Shown one piece after another: positions 21,676-32,562 of a DNA stretch of 33,239 bases (position 1 is the first letter of the stretch; each line of letters opens with the position of its first letter). Origin of the DNA: Desulfuromonadales bacterium (GTDB lineage Bacteria; Desulfobacterota; Desulfuromonadia; Desulfuromonadales; UBA2197). The notes under the pieces were generated by a model. It ran no database searches, was not told the origin of the DNA, and was given only the letters and a program-made list of their open reading frames with translations. The stretch covers positions 1-33,239 of the forward strand of contig JACUTW010000023.1 of assembly GCA_014859605.1 (NCBI GenBank), read 5' to 3'. The translations under genes were made by a program, and so were the position numbers.

Positions 21676-21882
21676 ATGGCACGTGTAACCGTAGAAGACT
21701 GTCTCAAACAGATCCCCAACCGCTTCTTGCTGGTGACGGTAGCTGCAAAACGGACCAAGCAACTTTATAAAGGGTCGCAACCCCTCATCGAGAACAAATC
21801 CAACAACAAGACGATCGTCGTCGCCCTGCGTGAAATTGCTGCCGGCAAGGTCGACTACGAAATCCCGACACGGCGGCTTTAA
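21676..21882 (+). CDS. rpoZ: RNA polymerase omega subunit
   Basis: The 68-residue protein begins [33 protein letters not shown] and continues [18 protein letters not shown], the omega signature that helps assemble RNA polymerase and forms part of a ppGpp site in E. coli. ATG at 21676 follows AAGGAG; the longer upstream frame reaches back into gmk and is rejected. The order gmk-rpoZ-spoT is conserved in many proteobacteria. Confidence 0.95.
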   Translation: MARVTVEDCLKQIPNRFLLVTVAAKRTKQLYKGSQPLIENKSNNKTIVVALREIAAGKVDYEIPTRRL

Positions 21883-21928
21883 GTCTTCGCGCCTTTTTCA
21901 CCGAAGGATCATGTTCAGATTCAGTTAG

Positions 21929-21963
21929 CAGGCGGGTCGATTTTATTGCCCCGCCTGATTTTC
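21929..21963 (+). terminator. Hairpin between rpoZ and spoT
   Basis: CAGGCGGG (21929-21936) pairs with CCCGCCTG (21950-21957), followed by ATTTTCG. The T-run is short, so it may be a weak terminator or an mRNA-processing or stability element. Confidence 0.4.
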
Positions 21964-21983
21964 GTTTACAGGTAAGCACCCCC

Positions 21984-24134
21984 ATGTCTCCTCTCGACAA
22001 CCTTCTTGCCAGTGTTCAGGCCTACAATCCATCCGCCGATCTTGCACCGATTCGCGACGCTTATACCTTGGTGGCGAGCGGTTCTTTCGGCGGCGTCCGG
22101 CCGACGGCGGCGCAAAATATTGAACATGCCTGCGAGGTTGCGCAGATTCTGGCCCGCCTGCGCATGGATGTGCCGACGATTGTCGCTGGTCTGTTGCATG
22201 AAGCCCTGGAAGGGCAGGGGGCGACGACGCTGCCGGAACTGCGTCGGCGTTTCGGCGATGAAATCGCCGAACTCGTCGATGGCCTGACGCGGATCAGTCG
22301 CTACAATGCGGTCAGCAGCGAAGAGCGGCAGGCAGAGAACTTCCGCAAAATGTTGATCGCCATGGCCCGGGATCTGCGCGTCATTCTCGTCAAGCTTGCC
22401 GACCGCCTGCATATCATGCGCACCCTGGCAGCGCAGCCGGAAGAAAAACAGCGGCAGTTGGCCCGGGAAACACGGGATATTTATGCCCCTCTTGCCAATC
22501 GCCTCGGTATCAGCTGGCTCAAGTGCGATCTGGAAGATATCGCCTTTCGTTTTCTTGAACCGGAAATTTTTACCTCCCTCGCTGCGCAGGTCGAGAAGCG
22601 GGCCCAGGAGCAGGCCGGCTATGTCGAAGCGGTGCGGATAAATATTCTCGACAAGCTGCACGAGCACAAAATTGCCGGCGAGGTCTACGGCCGCTCTAAG
22701 CACCTTTGGTCAATCTATCGCAAGATGGAACGGCAGGGCGTGGAGCTGGATCAGATCTACGATCTTGTTGCCTTCCGGGTGATGGTCACGTCGCTGCGCG
22801 ATTGTTATGCCGTTCTCGGGATTATTCACGCTGCCTGGAAACCTCTGCCGGGACGTTTCAAAGATTATATCGCCATGCCCAAGGCGAATATGTACCAATC
22901 GCTGCACACCACGGTGATCGGCCCGCAAGGGGAGCCGATGGAGGTGCAGATCCGCACCGAAGAGATGCACCGCATTGCCGAGGAAGGGATCGCCGCCCAC
23001 TGGAAGTACAAGGAGAAGGGGGTCACGGTCGCGGATGCGCGCGATGACAAGAGCTTTGCCTGGCTGCGGCAGATGCTGGAATGTCAGTACGAACTCACCG
23101 ATTCCAAGGAATTCATGGATTCGGTGCGCTTCGAACTCTTCCCCGGCGAGGTCTTTGTCTTTACTCCTCGTGGCGAAGTGTGCGAGTTGCCAAGAGGTTC
23201 GACTCCGATCGATTTTGCCTTCTCCATCCACACCAATATCGGCATGCACTGTGTCGGCGCCAAGGTCAACGGCAAGCTGGTGCCGCTCAAGACCGTCCTC
23301 AGCAACGGTGATCTTGTCGAAATTATCACGTCGCCGAACCAGACGCCGAGCAAGGATTGGCTCAAACACGTTCATACCGCCAAGGCGCGCAACAAAATTC
23401 GCCAATGGATCAAGGGTGCCGAGCGGGATAAGAGTATCGTCATCGGTCGCGATCTGCTCGAAAAGGAGTTGCGCAAACAGGGGGCCGCGCTGGGGCGCTT
23501 TTTGAACTCCGAGGAGATGAACCATGCTGCTCTCGACCTCGGTTTTGCTAATAGCGAAGAGTTGCTCGCCAGTGTCGGTTATGGCAAGGTGCCGGTCGGC
23601 CAGGTCGTCGGCCGCCTCCTGCCGCCGGAAAAAAGCAAGGACGAGATCGCTGTCATCCCCCTGACGCCCCGTCCGCCGGAACGGAAGAAGGCGGGAAGCG
23701 CGATCACCATCCACGGTGTCGACGATATCATGGTGCGCTTTGCCAAGTGCTGCAACCCCCTCCCCGGCGACGAGGTGATCGGTTTCGTCACCCGGGGGCG
23801 CGGCGTGACCGTGCACACGGTCGACTGCAACCACGCCTTGATGTCCGACCCGGAACGGCGTATCGATGTCGAGTGGGACCTCAAAAAGAAGACGACACGG
23901 CCGGTCAAGGTGCGGGTCTACTGTTATGATCAGCAGGGGATGCTGGCGAGTATTACCGGCGCGATTACCAACTGTGAAGCAAATATCGTCAGCGCCAGCA
24001 TCATGTCGACCCCCGACCATCGCGGTCTCAATAATTTTGAGCTTGATGTGCAGGATCTCGCCCACCTCAACCGGGTGATCAATGCGCTGTTGAAGATCAA
24101 GGGTGTCTATAAAGTTGAGCGCTTGCGCAGTTGA
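21984..24134 (+). CDS. Long RelA/SpoT-family (p)ppGpp synthetase with altered HD site
   Basis: The 716-residue protein has HD, synthetase, TGS and ACT domains in order. The synthetase region is intact: EVYGRSKHLWSIYRKM, DLVAFRVMV, RFKDYIAMPKANMYQSLHT and EEGIAAHWKYKE; RFKD is the sequence seen in bifunctional enzymes. TGS starts near FVFTPRGEVCELPRGSTPIDFAF and ACT fills the last 75 residues. In the HD domain His48 and His72 are kept, but the usual HD...ED reads H72-E73...E76-G77, and the Asn of RLHNMRTL is Ile144. (p)ppGpp hydrolysis may therefore be weak or lost. It is in the position of the single rel gene of Geobacter. The ribosome site before ATG 21984 is weak. Confidence 0.93.
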   Translation: MSPLDNLLASVQAYNPSADLAPIRDAYTLVASGSFGGVRPTAAQNIEHACEVAQILARLRMDVPTIVAGLLHEALEGQGATTLPELRRRFGDEIAELVDGLTRISRYNAVSSEERQAENFRKMLIAMARDLRVILVKLADRLHIMRTLAAQPEEKQRQLARETRDIYAPLANRLGISWLKCDLEDIAFRFLEPEIFTSLAAQVEKRAQEQAGYVEAVRINILDKLHEHKIAGEVYGRSKHLWSIYRKMERQGVELDQIYDLVAFRVMVTSLRDCYAVLGIIHAAWKPLPGRFKDYIAMPKANMYQSLHTTVIGPQGEPMEVQIRTEEMHRIAEEGIAAHWKYKEKGVTVADARDDKSFAWLRQMLECQYELTDSKEFMDSVRFELFPGEVFVFTPRGEVCELPRGSTPIDFAFSIHTNIGMHCVGAKVNGKLVPLKTVLSNGDLVEIITSPNQTPSKDWLKHVHTAKARNKIRQWIKGAERDKSIVIGRDLLEKELRKQGAALGRFLNSEEMNHAALDLGFANSEELLASVGYGKVPVGQVVGRLLPPEKSKDEIAVIPLTPRPPERKKAGSAITIHGVDDIMVRFAKCCNPLPGDEVIGFVTRGRGVTVHTVDCNHALMSDPERRIDVEWDLKKKTTRPVKVRVYCYDQQGMLASITGAITNCEANIVSASIMSTPDHRGLNNFELDVQDLAHLNRVINALLKIKGVYKVERLRS

Positions 24135-24161
24135 AAAGCAAAAGCAGGAAGGAGCAGGAAG

Positions 24162-24548
24162 ATGGCACTTCAGGTGGTGAGTAGTGAAGGGGCTCCGGCC
24201 GCGATCGGTCCTTATTCGCAGGGAATGCGCGCTGGGGATTTTGTCTTTTTTTCCGGACAGATCCCCCTTGATCCGGTCAGCGGTGCGGTTGTTGCCGGCG
24301 GTATCGAGGCTCAGATCGAACAGGTGATGGCGAATTGTGCGGCGATGCTGGCTGCGGCCGGGGTCGGCTTCGAGCGAGTGGTCAAGACGACCATCTTTCT
24401 CGTCGATATGGCGGATTTCGCAGTGGTGAATGCCGTTTATGGCCGGCATTTCGCGACAAATCCCCCGGCGCGGTCGACGGTGCAGGTCGCCGCTTTACCT
24501 CGGGGCGTGGCCGTCGAAGTCGAGATGGTTGTTTACTGCGGGTCTTGA
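24162..24548 (+). CDS. ridA: RidA-family enamine/imine deaminase
   Basis: The 128-residue protein hydrolyses reactive 2-aminoacrylate and related imines made by PLP enzymes. It has the family sequences GAPAAIGPYSQGMRAGDFVFFSGQIPLDP, FERVVKTTIFLVDMADFAVVNAVY and PARSTVQVAALPRGVAVEVEMVV, with the conserved Arg in PARSTV. The ATG follows an AAGGAGCAGGAAG ribosome site 27 bases after spoT, so it is probably cotranscribed. A 17-bp terminator hairpin shared with rpmB follows. Confidence 0.95.
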   Translation: MALQVVSSEGAPAAIGPYSQGMRAGDFVFFSGQIPLDPVSGAVVAGGIEAQIEQVMANCAAMLAAAGVGFERVVKTTIFLVDMADFAVVNAVYGRHFATNPPARSTVQVAALPRGVAVEVEMVVYCGS

Positions 24549-24571
24549 TGGAAAAGAGTTGTTAGAAAAGA

Positions 24572-24608
24572 AAACAGGGGGATGGACAAAATGTCCATCC
24601 CCCTGTTT
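24572..24608. terminator. Shared ridA/rpmB terminator, 17-bp perfect stem
   Basis: AAACAGGGGGATGGACA pairs perfectly with its complement across an AAA loop. On the minus strand TTTTCTTTTC follows, so it best serves rpmB; on the plus strand only TTT AA follows. Confidence 0.88.
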
Positions 24609-24641
24609 AACTGGCGGATATTCCTGGCGACGTTTTGCCGA

Positions 24642-24833
24642 TCAGACCACTTTGGTGACCGACCCGGAACGAATGCAACGGGTACAGACTTTCATGGTGC
24701 GAACAACCCCGTTATTCAGCGCTTTGACGTGCTGAAGATTCGGATACCAAGTCTTCTTGGTTTTGTTATGCGCATGACTGACATTGTTACCGGTGGAAGG
24801 TTTTTTTCCGCAAACTGCACAAATTCTCGACAT
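24642..24833 (-). CDS. rpmB: 50S ribosomal protein bL28
   Basis: The 63-residue protein begins [27 protein letters not shown] and continues [10 protein letters not shown], then [12 protein letters not shown]. The four Cys (CAVC and CTRC) make it the zinc-binding form of bL28. ATG at 24833 is chosen because AAGGATC precedes it and the family starts at MSR; upstream in-frame codons are not used. It is encoded alone, convergent with ridA. Confidence 0.96.
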   Translation of the reverse strand: MSRICAVCGKKPSTGNNVSHAHNKTKKTWYPNLQHVKALNNGVVRTMKVCTRCIRSGSVTKVV

Positions 24834-25060
24834 GATCCTTCGACCTCCTAAAGAGTAGACGCGAATTGATAGCATCCTTTAGAGCGAAAGGCAATAGGTT
24901 TTTTTCTTTTTCGTCATTGCCTGGCCGGCTGGCCTCCTTTATACTTCACCGTCCGAACGTCCCTTTCCACCCTTGCCCCCCGAGGATGAGATCTTTATGC
25001 GTGACCCCAATCAGTCTTTCCGTCTAAAGTCCGTGTGTTCTGTCTTAAAGGAGGCGAGCC

Positions 25061-25573
25061 ATGTTTGAACCTCTTCCCTTGGCGGCGGATGAAACGATCC
25101 GCTGGCATGGGCGTCCCGCGCCGCGGGCTTATACCTTTCGTAACTGGCGGCTCAGTCTTTGGGGGCTGGTGTTTCTGCTGCCCTGCCTGGTCTGGCAACT
25201 GGTCGGGATCGAGCTGGTTGCCAATGGCGCCCCGGCCTGGGTGGCCTGGCTCCCTTTGCCGTTCAATCTCGCTAGCCTCTATCTCGCCTTTGGTCAACTG
25301 CTGATTGCCCGGCTGGAATGGGAGCAGATCGTCTATGTCGTGAGTGACCGCAGCCTTTACCAGCGCGCCGGGTTTTTTCGTTCGCGGCTGCGCTCTCTGC
25401 CGCTGGCGGCGGTGACGCGCCTTCGCAAAAAAGATCTCGGGCCAAATCTTGCCACAGTTCGTATTGACGGCAGAGACGGAGAGTTTCTCCTCTTTACGGC
25501 GATCGAACATTCCGAGCTCCTGTTGCGCCTTTTTCCCGATGTGGCCGGGGGGGATACGGCGCAAAAAAAATGA
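25061..25573 (+). CDS. PH-domain (YdbS/YdbT-like) membrane protein
   Basis: The 170-residue protein starts with ADETIRWHGRPAPRAYTFRNW, followed by two hydrophobic helices (about 30-55 and 60-85), then a bacterial PH-like domain (EWEQIVYVVSDRSLYQRAGFFRSRLRSLPLAAVTRLRKKDLG). Such proteins sit in the inner membrane; their role is not known. The ATG follows AAAGGAGG. The 227 bases upstream, between rpmB and this gene, showed no convincing promoter or RNA. It ends 50 bases before miaB. Confidence 0.7.
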   Translation: MFEPLPLAADETIRWHGRPAPRAYTFRNWRLSLWGLVFLLPCLVWQLVGIELVANGAPAWVAWLPLPFNLASLYLAFGQLLIARLEWEQIVYVVSDRSLYQRAGFFRSRLRSLPLAAVTRLRKKDLGPNLATVRIDGRDGEFLLFTAIEHSELLLRLFPDVAGGDTAQKK

Positions 25574-25623
25574 CATTTCCCGGCCCTGCTAAACCATAAC
25601 CGCACTTTCTTTCAGGACAAATC

Positions 25624-26946
25624 ATGGCAAAGAGTTTTTATCTGGAAACATTCGGCTGTCAGATGAATGTCGTCGATTCGGAACGGATCGTCGCCACCCT
25701 GCATGACCTTGATTATCAGCAGGTTGACAACCCGGAGCAAAGCGATCTCATCCTCCTCAATACCTGTTCGGTGCGCGACAAGGCCGAACGCAAGGTTTAT
25801 GGCCATCTCAATCGTTTTAAAGCCCTGAAACAGGAGAATCCCCGGCTGATCATCGGTGTCGGCGGTTGTGTTGCCCAGCAGGAAGGGGAGAAAATCCTCA
25901 AAAAACTCCCCTTTGTCGACCTCGTCTTCGGGACCCACAATGTTCACCGTCTTGCCGAATTGGTCGGCGAAGTCGCCGTGCGCCGCGGTCAGCAACTCGC
26001 CACGGAATTCCTTGATCGCGAAACCCGCCTGCGCCTCTTCCCCCGCCGCGCTGCCGGTAGCGGCATTGCCCGTTTTGTTACGGTGATGCAGGGGTGTGAT
26101 AACTTCTGCACTTACTGCGTCGTCCCCCTGGTGCGCGGGCGCGAGATCAGTCGCCCCTGTGATGAGGTTCTTGATGAAGTGCGTGCTCTCGCCGGGCAGG
26201 GGGTCAAGGAGATTACCCTGATCGGCCAGAACGTCAACTCTTACAATCGCCAGGAAGCAACAGCCCCCGACTTTGCCGGACTGCTACAGCAGGTGCATGC
26301 GATTGAGGGGATTGAGCGGATTCGTTTTGTCACTTCGCATCCCCGCGACCTCTCCGATCCCCTCATCGATTCCTTCGCTTCTCTGGAGAAGCTCTGTCCC
26401 CAGCTCCATCTCCCGGTGCAGAGCGGTTCCGACCCGATCCTGACAGCGATGAATCGTGGCTACACAGTCGCCGATTATCTCGGCAAGGTCGAGCGCTTGC
26501 GGGCGGTTCGTCCGGATATTCGTCTCAGTTCCGATGTTATTGTCGGCTTCCCCGGCGAAACGCAAGAGGATGCTGATGCCTCTTTGGCTCTGGTGCGGGA
26601 GATCGGTTACGCCGATATCTACCTCTTCCTTTATTCGCCGCGCCCCGGCACCGCCGCGGCCGCGCTGGTCGACGACACCCCGGCGGCGGTCAAGCAGGCG
26701 CGCTTCGAAGCGATCCTGGCGGCGCAGAAAGAGAATAGTCAAAGGATCTGGGGGGCGGATGTCGGGCAGATCCTGCCGATTCTCGTCGAAGGACCGAGTC
26801 GCCGCAATGGCGAAGAGTCCCTCTTTGGCCGCTCCCCCTGGAACCGGATCGTCAACTTTCGCGGCGATCCGCAGCTGATCGGGTCGATCGTGCCGGTCAA
26901 GATCATTCGCAACAATACCAATACCCAGTTCGGCACCATCCTTTAG
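25624..26946 (+). CDS. miaB: MiaB, tRNA-2-methylthio-N6-isopentenyladenosine synthase
   Basis: The 440-residue radical SAM enzyme adds a methylthio group to i6A37 of tRNAs. The N-terminal domain holds the auxiliary-cluster Cys12 (ETFGCQMNVVDSE), Cys48 (NTCSVRDKAE) and Cys82 (GGCVAQQEG). The SAM cluster is C158-DNF-C162-TY-C165. LIGQNVNSY, LHLPVQSGSDPIL and SSDVIVGFPGETQED follow, and a TRAM domain closes the protein. These features favour MiaB over RimO or MtaB. The gene starts an apparent run with the PHP and M42 genes. Confidence 0.96.
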   Translation: MAKSFYLETFGCQMNVVDSERIVATLHDLDYQQVDNPEQSDLILLNTCSVRDKAERKVYGHLNRFKALKQENPRLIIGVGGCVAQQEGEKILKKLPFVDLVFGTHNVHRLAELVGEVAVRRGQQLATEFLDRETRLRLFPRRAAGSGIARFVTVMQGCDNFCTYCVVPLVRGREISRPCDEVLDEVRALAGQGVKEITLIGQNVNSYNRQEATAPDFAGLLQQVHAIEGIERIRFVTSHPRDLSDPLIDSFASLEKLCPQLHLPVQSGSDPILTAMNRGYTVADYLGKVERLRAVRPDIRLSSDVIVGFPGETQEDADASLALVREIGYADIYLFLYSPRPGTAAAALVDDTPAAVKQARFEAILAAQKENSQRIWGADVGQILPILVEGPSRRNGEESLFGRSPWNRIVNFRGDPQLIGSIVPVKIIRNNTNTQFGTIL

Positions 26947-26963
26947 CCCGCAATGGAGGTTCC

Positions 26964-27614
26964 ATGATCGATCTGCATACCCATACCCTCTTCAGCGACG
27001 GCGAGTTGATCCCCGCCGAATTGACCCGGCGCGCCGCCTTTGCCGGCTACCGCGCTCTGGCGATGACCGATCACGTCGATCTCTCCAATCTCGACTTCAT
27101 TCTGCCGCGCCTGCTCAAAGTCGCCGCGGATCTTGGTCAGGCCTGGGGGTTGACAGTCCTCGCCGGCGTTGAGCTCACCCATATCCCGCCAGCGCAGATC
27201 GCCGCCGCTGCCACACTCGCCCGGCAGCTCGGTGCCCAGATCATCGTCTGCCACGGCGAGACGATCGTCGAACCGGTCGCGGCCGGCACCAATCTCGCCG
27301 CCCTGGCCGCCGATATCGACATCCTCTCCCATCCTGGCCTGCTGACTGCCGAAGAGGCAGCGTTGGCGGCGGAGCGCGGCATCTTTCTCGAGATTACCAC
27401 CCGCAAGGGACACAGTCTCACCAACGGCCACGTCGTCAAAATGGCACAAGTCGCCGGTGCCCGGATGGTGATCAACAACGATGCCCACGCCCCCGGCGAC
27501 CTCGTCTCTCTGGAGATGGCGCGCAAAATCGCCCTCGGCGCCGGCCTTGACGAAGCCGGTTTTTCCGCCTGTCGGCGTAACAGTGAAGAGCTGGTGAAGA
27601 AGGCTTTGGCGTAA
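26964..27614 (+). CDS. PHP-domain phosphoesterase
   Basis: The 216-residue protein starts MIDLHTHTLFSDGELIPAELTRRA, with metal ligands His5 and His7, then AMTDHVD, AGVELTHI, IVCHGETI, ILSHPG and NNDAHAP, the complete ligand set of a PHP active site. The family includes histidinol phosphatase, nucleotide 3',5'-phosphatases and PolX domains; this stand-alone form is of unproven substrate. It follows miaB by 17 bases. Confidence 0.85.
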   Translation: MIDLHTHTLFSDGELIPAELTRRAAFAGYRALAMTDHVDLSNLDFILPRLLKVAADLGQAWGLTVLAGVELTHIPPAQIAAAATLARQLGAQIIVCHGETIVEPVAAGTNLAALAADIDILSHPGLLTAEEAALAAERGIFLEITTRKGHSLTNGHVVKMAQVAGARMVINNDAHAPGDLVSLEMARKIALGAGLDEAGFSACRRNSEELVKKALA

Positions 27615-27620
27615 AAGCGA

Positions 27621-27666
27621 CCACCCCCAACCCCTCCTTGAAAAAAGGAGGGGGGGGAGGGGTGGT
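27621..27666. repeat. C-tract/G-tract inverted repeat
   Basis: ACCACCCC (27621-27628) and GGGGTGGT (27659-27666) enclose CCCCTCCTT/AGGAGGGG. It is a dispersed intergenic repeat similar to 6535-6562, and could act as a weak hairpin terminator between the PHP and M42 genes. Confidence 0.6.
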
Positions 27667-27701
27667 GAGATTTCAGAACGAAAGAAAAAAAGGAACCAAC
27701 C

Positions 27702-28772
27702 ATGAACAGAGCCGATTACGCTTTTCTTAAAGAGTTGGTCGAAGCGCCGAGCCCTTCCGGTTTTGAGCAACCAGTGCAGCGCATCTTGCGTCGCGAGCTG
27801 GCGCCCTTCGTCGATGCGCTGCGCACGGATGTCCTCGGCAATCTTATTGCCCGCATCGATGGCAGTGGAGCGGCGCCGCTCAAAGTGATGCTGGCGGCGC
27901 ATTGTGACGAAATCGGCTTCATGATCCGCTACATCGATGAACAGGGCTTTCTTTGGTTCGCGCCGATCGGCGGCGTCGATCCCCATCTCTGTCCGGGGCA
28001 GCGGGTCACTGTACAGAGCGAATCCGGGCCGATCCTTGGCGTGATCGGGAAAAAACCGATCCACCTCATCGAGACCAAGGATCGCGATACCGTCGTCAAA
28101 TTCCGCAATCAGTTTATCGATATTGGCTGCAGCACCCGCGCCGAGGCTGAGGCGGTGGTCGCCATCGGCCAGCCGGTGACCTTTGCGGTGACGTTGGAAC
28201 GGTTGCAGGGGGAGAAGGTCACCAGCCGTGCCTTTGACGACAAGATGGGGGTCTTTGTCCTTTCCCAGGTGCTCAAGGAAGTACGGCGGCGCGGCGTGCC
28301 GACCGTGGAACTGTACGGGGTCTCGACAGTGCAGGAGGAGGTCGGTCTGCGCGGTGCTGCCACCAGCGCCTTTGAACTTCGGCCCGATGTAGCGATTATC
28401 CTCGAAGTCGGTTTTGCCTCTGATGTTCCGGATGGCGACAAGAAGGAACAGGGAGAGATCCGCCTCGGTTGCGGCCCGATTCTGTCCTGTGGGCCGAACA
28501 TCAATCCTGCCCTTCTGGCCAAGCTCAAAGCCGTCGCGGCCGCCGAAGAGATCCCGGTGCAGATACTCGCCGAGGCGAAGATTACCGGCACCGACGCCAG
28601 TGTCGTCCAACTCTCGCGCAGCGGCGTCGCCACCGCCTTGGTGCGGGTGCCGCTCCGTTATATGCACACCCCGGTCGAAGTCCTGTCGCTGGACGATCTC
28701 GATGCCGCCATCCGTCTGGTCGTGGCCCTGCTGGAGCAGTTGGGCGATCGGCAGGAGTTGATCCCTACCTAA
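27702..28772 (+). CDS. M42-family metallo-aminopeptidase
   Basis: The 356-residue cytoplasmic peptidase has the M42 pattern: APSPSGFEQPVQRI, LAAHCDEIGFMIRYI (first metal His), FDDKMGVFVLSQVL (bridging Asp), TVQEEVGLRGAATSAF (catalytic Glu pair), ILEVGFASDVPDG and VPLRYMHTPVE (last metal His). Members form large tetrahedral aminopeptidases that trim peptides; some were annotated as endoglucanases. All metal ligands are present. It is the last gene of the miaB run; a large inverted repeat follows. Confidence 0.9.
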   Translation: MNRADYAFLKELVEAPSPSGFEQPVQRILRRELAPFVDALRTDVLGNLIARIDGSGAAPLKVMLAAHCDEIGFMIRYIDEQGFLWFAPIGGVDPHLCPGQRVTVQSESGPILGVIGKKPIHLIETKDRDTVVKFRNQFIDIGCSTRAEAEAVVAIGQPVTFAVTLERLQGEKVTSRAFDDKMGVFVLSQVLKEVRRRGVPTVELYGVSTVQEEVGLRGAATSAFELRPDVAIILEVGFASDVPDGDKKEQGEIRLGCGPILSCGPNINPALLAKLKAVAAAEEIPVQILAEAKITGTDASVVQLSRSGVATALVRVPLRYMHTPVEVLSLDDLDAAIRLVVALLEQLGDRQELIPT

Positions 28773-28797
28773 ACTCGGAACCCCAATAAAGGTTTCA

Positions 28798-30464
<1,667 letters not shown>

Positions 30465-30476
30465 TAGATTCTTCCG

Positions 30477-30550
30477 TAGGGGCGCAGCGTGCTGCGCCCT
30501 TTTTCGTGACCCACACAACAAAATCGGGCGCAGCACGCTGCGCCCCTACG
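30477..30550. repeat. Pair of identical palindromes between guaB and guaA
   Basis: GTAGGGGCGCAGCGTGCTGC+GCCC (30477-30500) recurs as its exact 24-base reverse complement at 30527-30550. Each unit can also fold on itself (GGGCGCAGC/GCTGCGCCC). The first is followed by five T (30501-30505) and could act as a terminator between the two genes. Confidence 0.85.
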
Positions 30551-30569
30551 CATCTATAGGCCTCTTCCC

Positions 30570-32129
30570 ATGCACGACATCCATAGCGAAAAGATCCTCA
30601 TCCTCGATTTCGGCTCGCAGTACACCCAGCTCATCGCCCGTCGGGTGCGCGAAGCCCATGTTTATTGTGAGCTTCATCCCTTCGATATGACGATGGCGGA
30701 GATTCGTGCTTTTAAACCGAGCGGGATCATCCTCTCCGGCGGGCCGAAGTCGGTTTACGAAGAGGGCGCCCCGGCCGTGGCTGAAGAGCTCTTTGAACTC
30801 GGCGTGCCGGTTCTCGGTATCTGTTACGGCATGCAGCTCATGGCCCGCCACTTTGGCGGCAAGGTCGTCCCGGCCGGCAAACGCGAATTCGGTCACGCCG
30901 AACTCCTGGCAGAGGGGATGCCGGATCCGCTCTTTGACAGCTTCTTTGTCGAAGGGAAGAGTCCGGTGTGGATGAGTCACGGCGATCATGTCGAAGTGGT
31001 CCCGACCGGTTTCGAGATTGTCGCCGGCACCGCCAATGCCCCGGTCTGCGCCATTCAGAACCGTGCCCGTCGTCTTTACGGCGTGCAGTTTCATCCTGAG
31101 GTCAACCACACCCCGCGCGGTGAAGCCCTCCTCGATACCTTTGTCCGCAAGATCTGCGGCTGCAGCGGGCTGTGGACACCGGGGCAGATCATCGAAGATG
31201 CCGTCGAGCGGATTCGTGCCCAGGTTGGCAGTGATCGCGTTATTCTCGGTCTTTCCGGCGGCGTTGATTCTTCTGTCGCCGCCGCCCTCATTTATCGCGC
31301 CATCGGCGATCAGCTCACCTGTGTCTTTGTCGATAACGGCCTGTTGCGCCTTGGTGAAGGGGATCAGGTCATGGCCACCTTTGCCGAGAATCTCGGCGTC
31401 AAGGTCATCCGCGTCGATGCTGAAGAGCTCTTTCTGTCCCAACTTGCTGGCGAAGTCGATCCCGAGAAGAAGCGCAAGATCATCGGCCGCCTCTTCGTCG
31501 AAATCTTCGAGGCCGAATCGAAGAAGATTGCTGATGCCAAATGGTTGGCGCAGGGGACGATCTACCCCGACGTCATCGAATCCGCCGGAGCCAAGACCGG
31601 CAAGGCCCACAGCATCAAGAGCCATCACAATGTCGGCGGTCTCCCTGAGCACATGACCTTGAAACTTCTCGAACCGCTGCGCGAGCTTTTCAAGGATGAA
31701 GTGCGCGCCATCGGCGAAGAGCTCGGCCTGCCGCATCGCATGGTCTGGCGTCATCCCTTCCCGGGACCCGGTCTCGGGGTGCGCATCCTCGGCGCGGTCA
31801 ACAAAGAATACGCGGATATCCTCCGTCAAGCCGATGCCATCTATATTGAAGAGCTCTACGCCAGCGGCCACTACGAAAAGATCAGCCAGGCCTTTGCCGT
31901 CTTTTTGCCGGTGAAGAGCGTCGGCGTCATGGGCGATGGCCGCACCTACGAATATGTCGTGGCACTGCGGGCGGTCGAAACCAAGGACTTCATGACCGCC
32001 GGCTGGTACCCGATGCCTTACGAAGATCTGGCGCGGATAAGTTCGCGGATCATCAACGAAGTGCGCGGCATCAATCGCGTTGTCTACGATATTTCGAGCA
32101 AGCCGCCGGCGACGATCGAGTGGGAGTAG
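30570..32129 (+). CDS. guaA: GMP synthase (glutamine-hydrolysing)
   Basis: The 519-residue enzyme converts XMP to GMP. The N-terminal amidotransferase domain has GICYGMQ (Cys85) and QFHPEVNHT; the ATP-pyrophosphatase domain has the P-loop [14 protein letters not shown], and the C-terminal dimerisation domain contains [15 protein letters not shown] and ends [12 protein letters not shown]. All catalytic residues are present. The gene lies next to guaB as in many bacteria. Its last 10 bases overlap the GTG start of the Nudix gene. Confidence 0.97.
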   Translation: MHDIHSEKILILDFGSQYTQLIARRVREAHVYCELHPFDMTMAEIRAFKPSGIILSGGPKSVYEEGAPAVAEELFELGVPVLGICYGMQLMARHFGGKVVPAGKREFGHAELLAEGMPDPLFDSFFVEGKSPVWMSHGDHVEVVPTGFEIVAGTANAPVCAIQNRARRLYGVQFHPEVNHTPRGEALLDTFVRKICGCSGLWTPGQIIEDAVERIRAQVGSDRVILGLSGGVDSSVAAALIYRAIGDQLTCVFVDNGLLRLGEGDQVMATFAENLGVKVIRVDAEELFLSQLAGEVDPEKKRKIIGRLFVEIFEAESKKIADAKWLAQGTIYPDVIESAGAKTGKAHSIKSHHNVGGLPEHMTLKLLEPLRELFKDEVRAIGEELGLPHRMVWRHPFPGPGLGVRILGAVNKEYADILRQADAIYIEELYASGHYEKISQAFAVFLPVKSVGVMGDGRTYEYVVALRAVETKDFMTAGWYPMPYEDLARISSRIINEVRGINRVVYDISSKPPATIEWE

Positions 32130-32527
32130 AGACGCGGCGTCACCATCATGTTGCCTGCGCGCTGATTGAAAAGGACGGGCTCCTGCTCGCCGCCCAACGC
32201 AGCGCCGTGATGAGTCTCCCTTTGAAGTGGGAGTTTCCCGGCGGCAAGATCGAAGTCGGAGAGTCGCCGGAAGAGTGTCTGCACCGGGAACTGCAGGAAG
32301 AGATGGCAGTCAGCGTCGTCATCGGCCAAGCACTTTTGCCCCGCACCCATCACTATCCGGATTTCACCGTCACCCTTTATCCCTTTGTCTGTCAGTTGGC
32401 AACGACGGAGATTGTGCTGCGCGAACATGCAGCGATGCGCTGGTTGGCACCGGCGGAGATCATGACTCTTGATTGGGCGGCAGCGGATCTGCCGGTGATT
32501 GCTGACTATCTGGCGAGTGCGAGTTGA
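32120..32527 (+). CDS. mutT: MutT-type Nudix hydrolase (8-oxo-dGTP diphosphatase-like)
   Basis: The 135-residue protein has the Nudix box [22 protein letters not shown], with all catalytic Glu residues, after the MutT-like [18 protein letters not shown] and LPLKWEFPG. The C-terminal half ([26 protein letters not shown]) matches MutT, which removes oxidised dGTP from the nucleotide pool. The start is GTG at 32120, overlapping guaA by 10 bases; no ATG gives a full domain. Coupling with guaA is likely. A different Nudix substrate cannot be excluded. Confidence 0.88.
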   Translation: MGVETRRHHHVACALIEKDGLLLAAQRSAVMSLPLKWEFPGGKIEVGESPEECLHRELQEEMAVSVVIGQALLPRTHHYPDFTVTLYPFVCQLATTEIVLREHAAMRWLAPAEIMTLDWAAADLPVIADYLASAS

Positions 32528-32562
32528 TTGGCTTTTTTGGGAAATCGGGTTAATATCTCCGT

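Noticed and set aside
22710-24449. Minus-strand open frame of 579 codons opposite spoT
   Set aside because: Antisense shadow of the RelA/SpoT gene; its translation shows no recognisable family.
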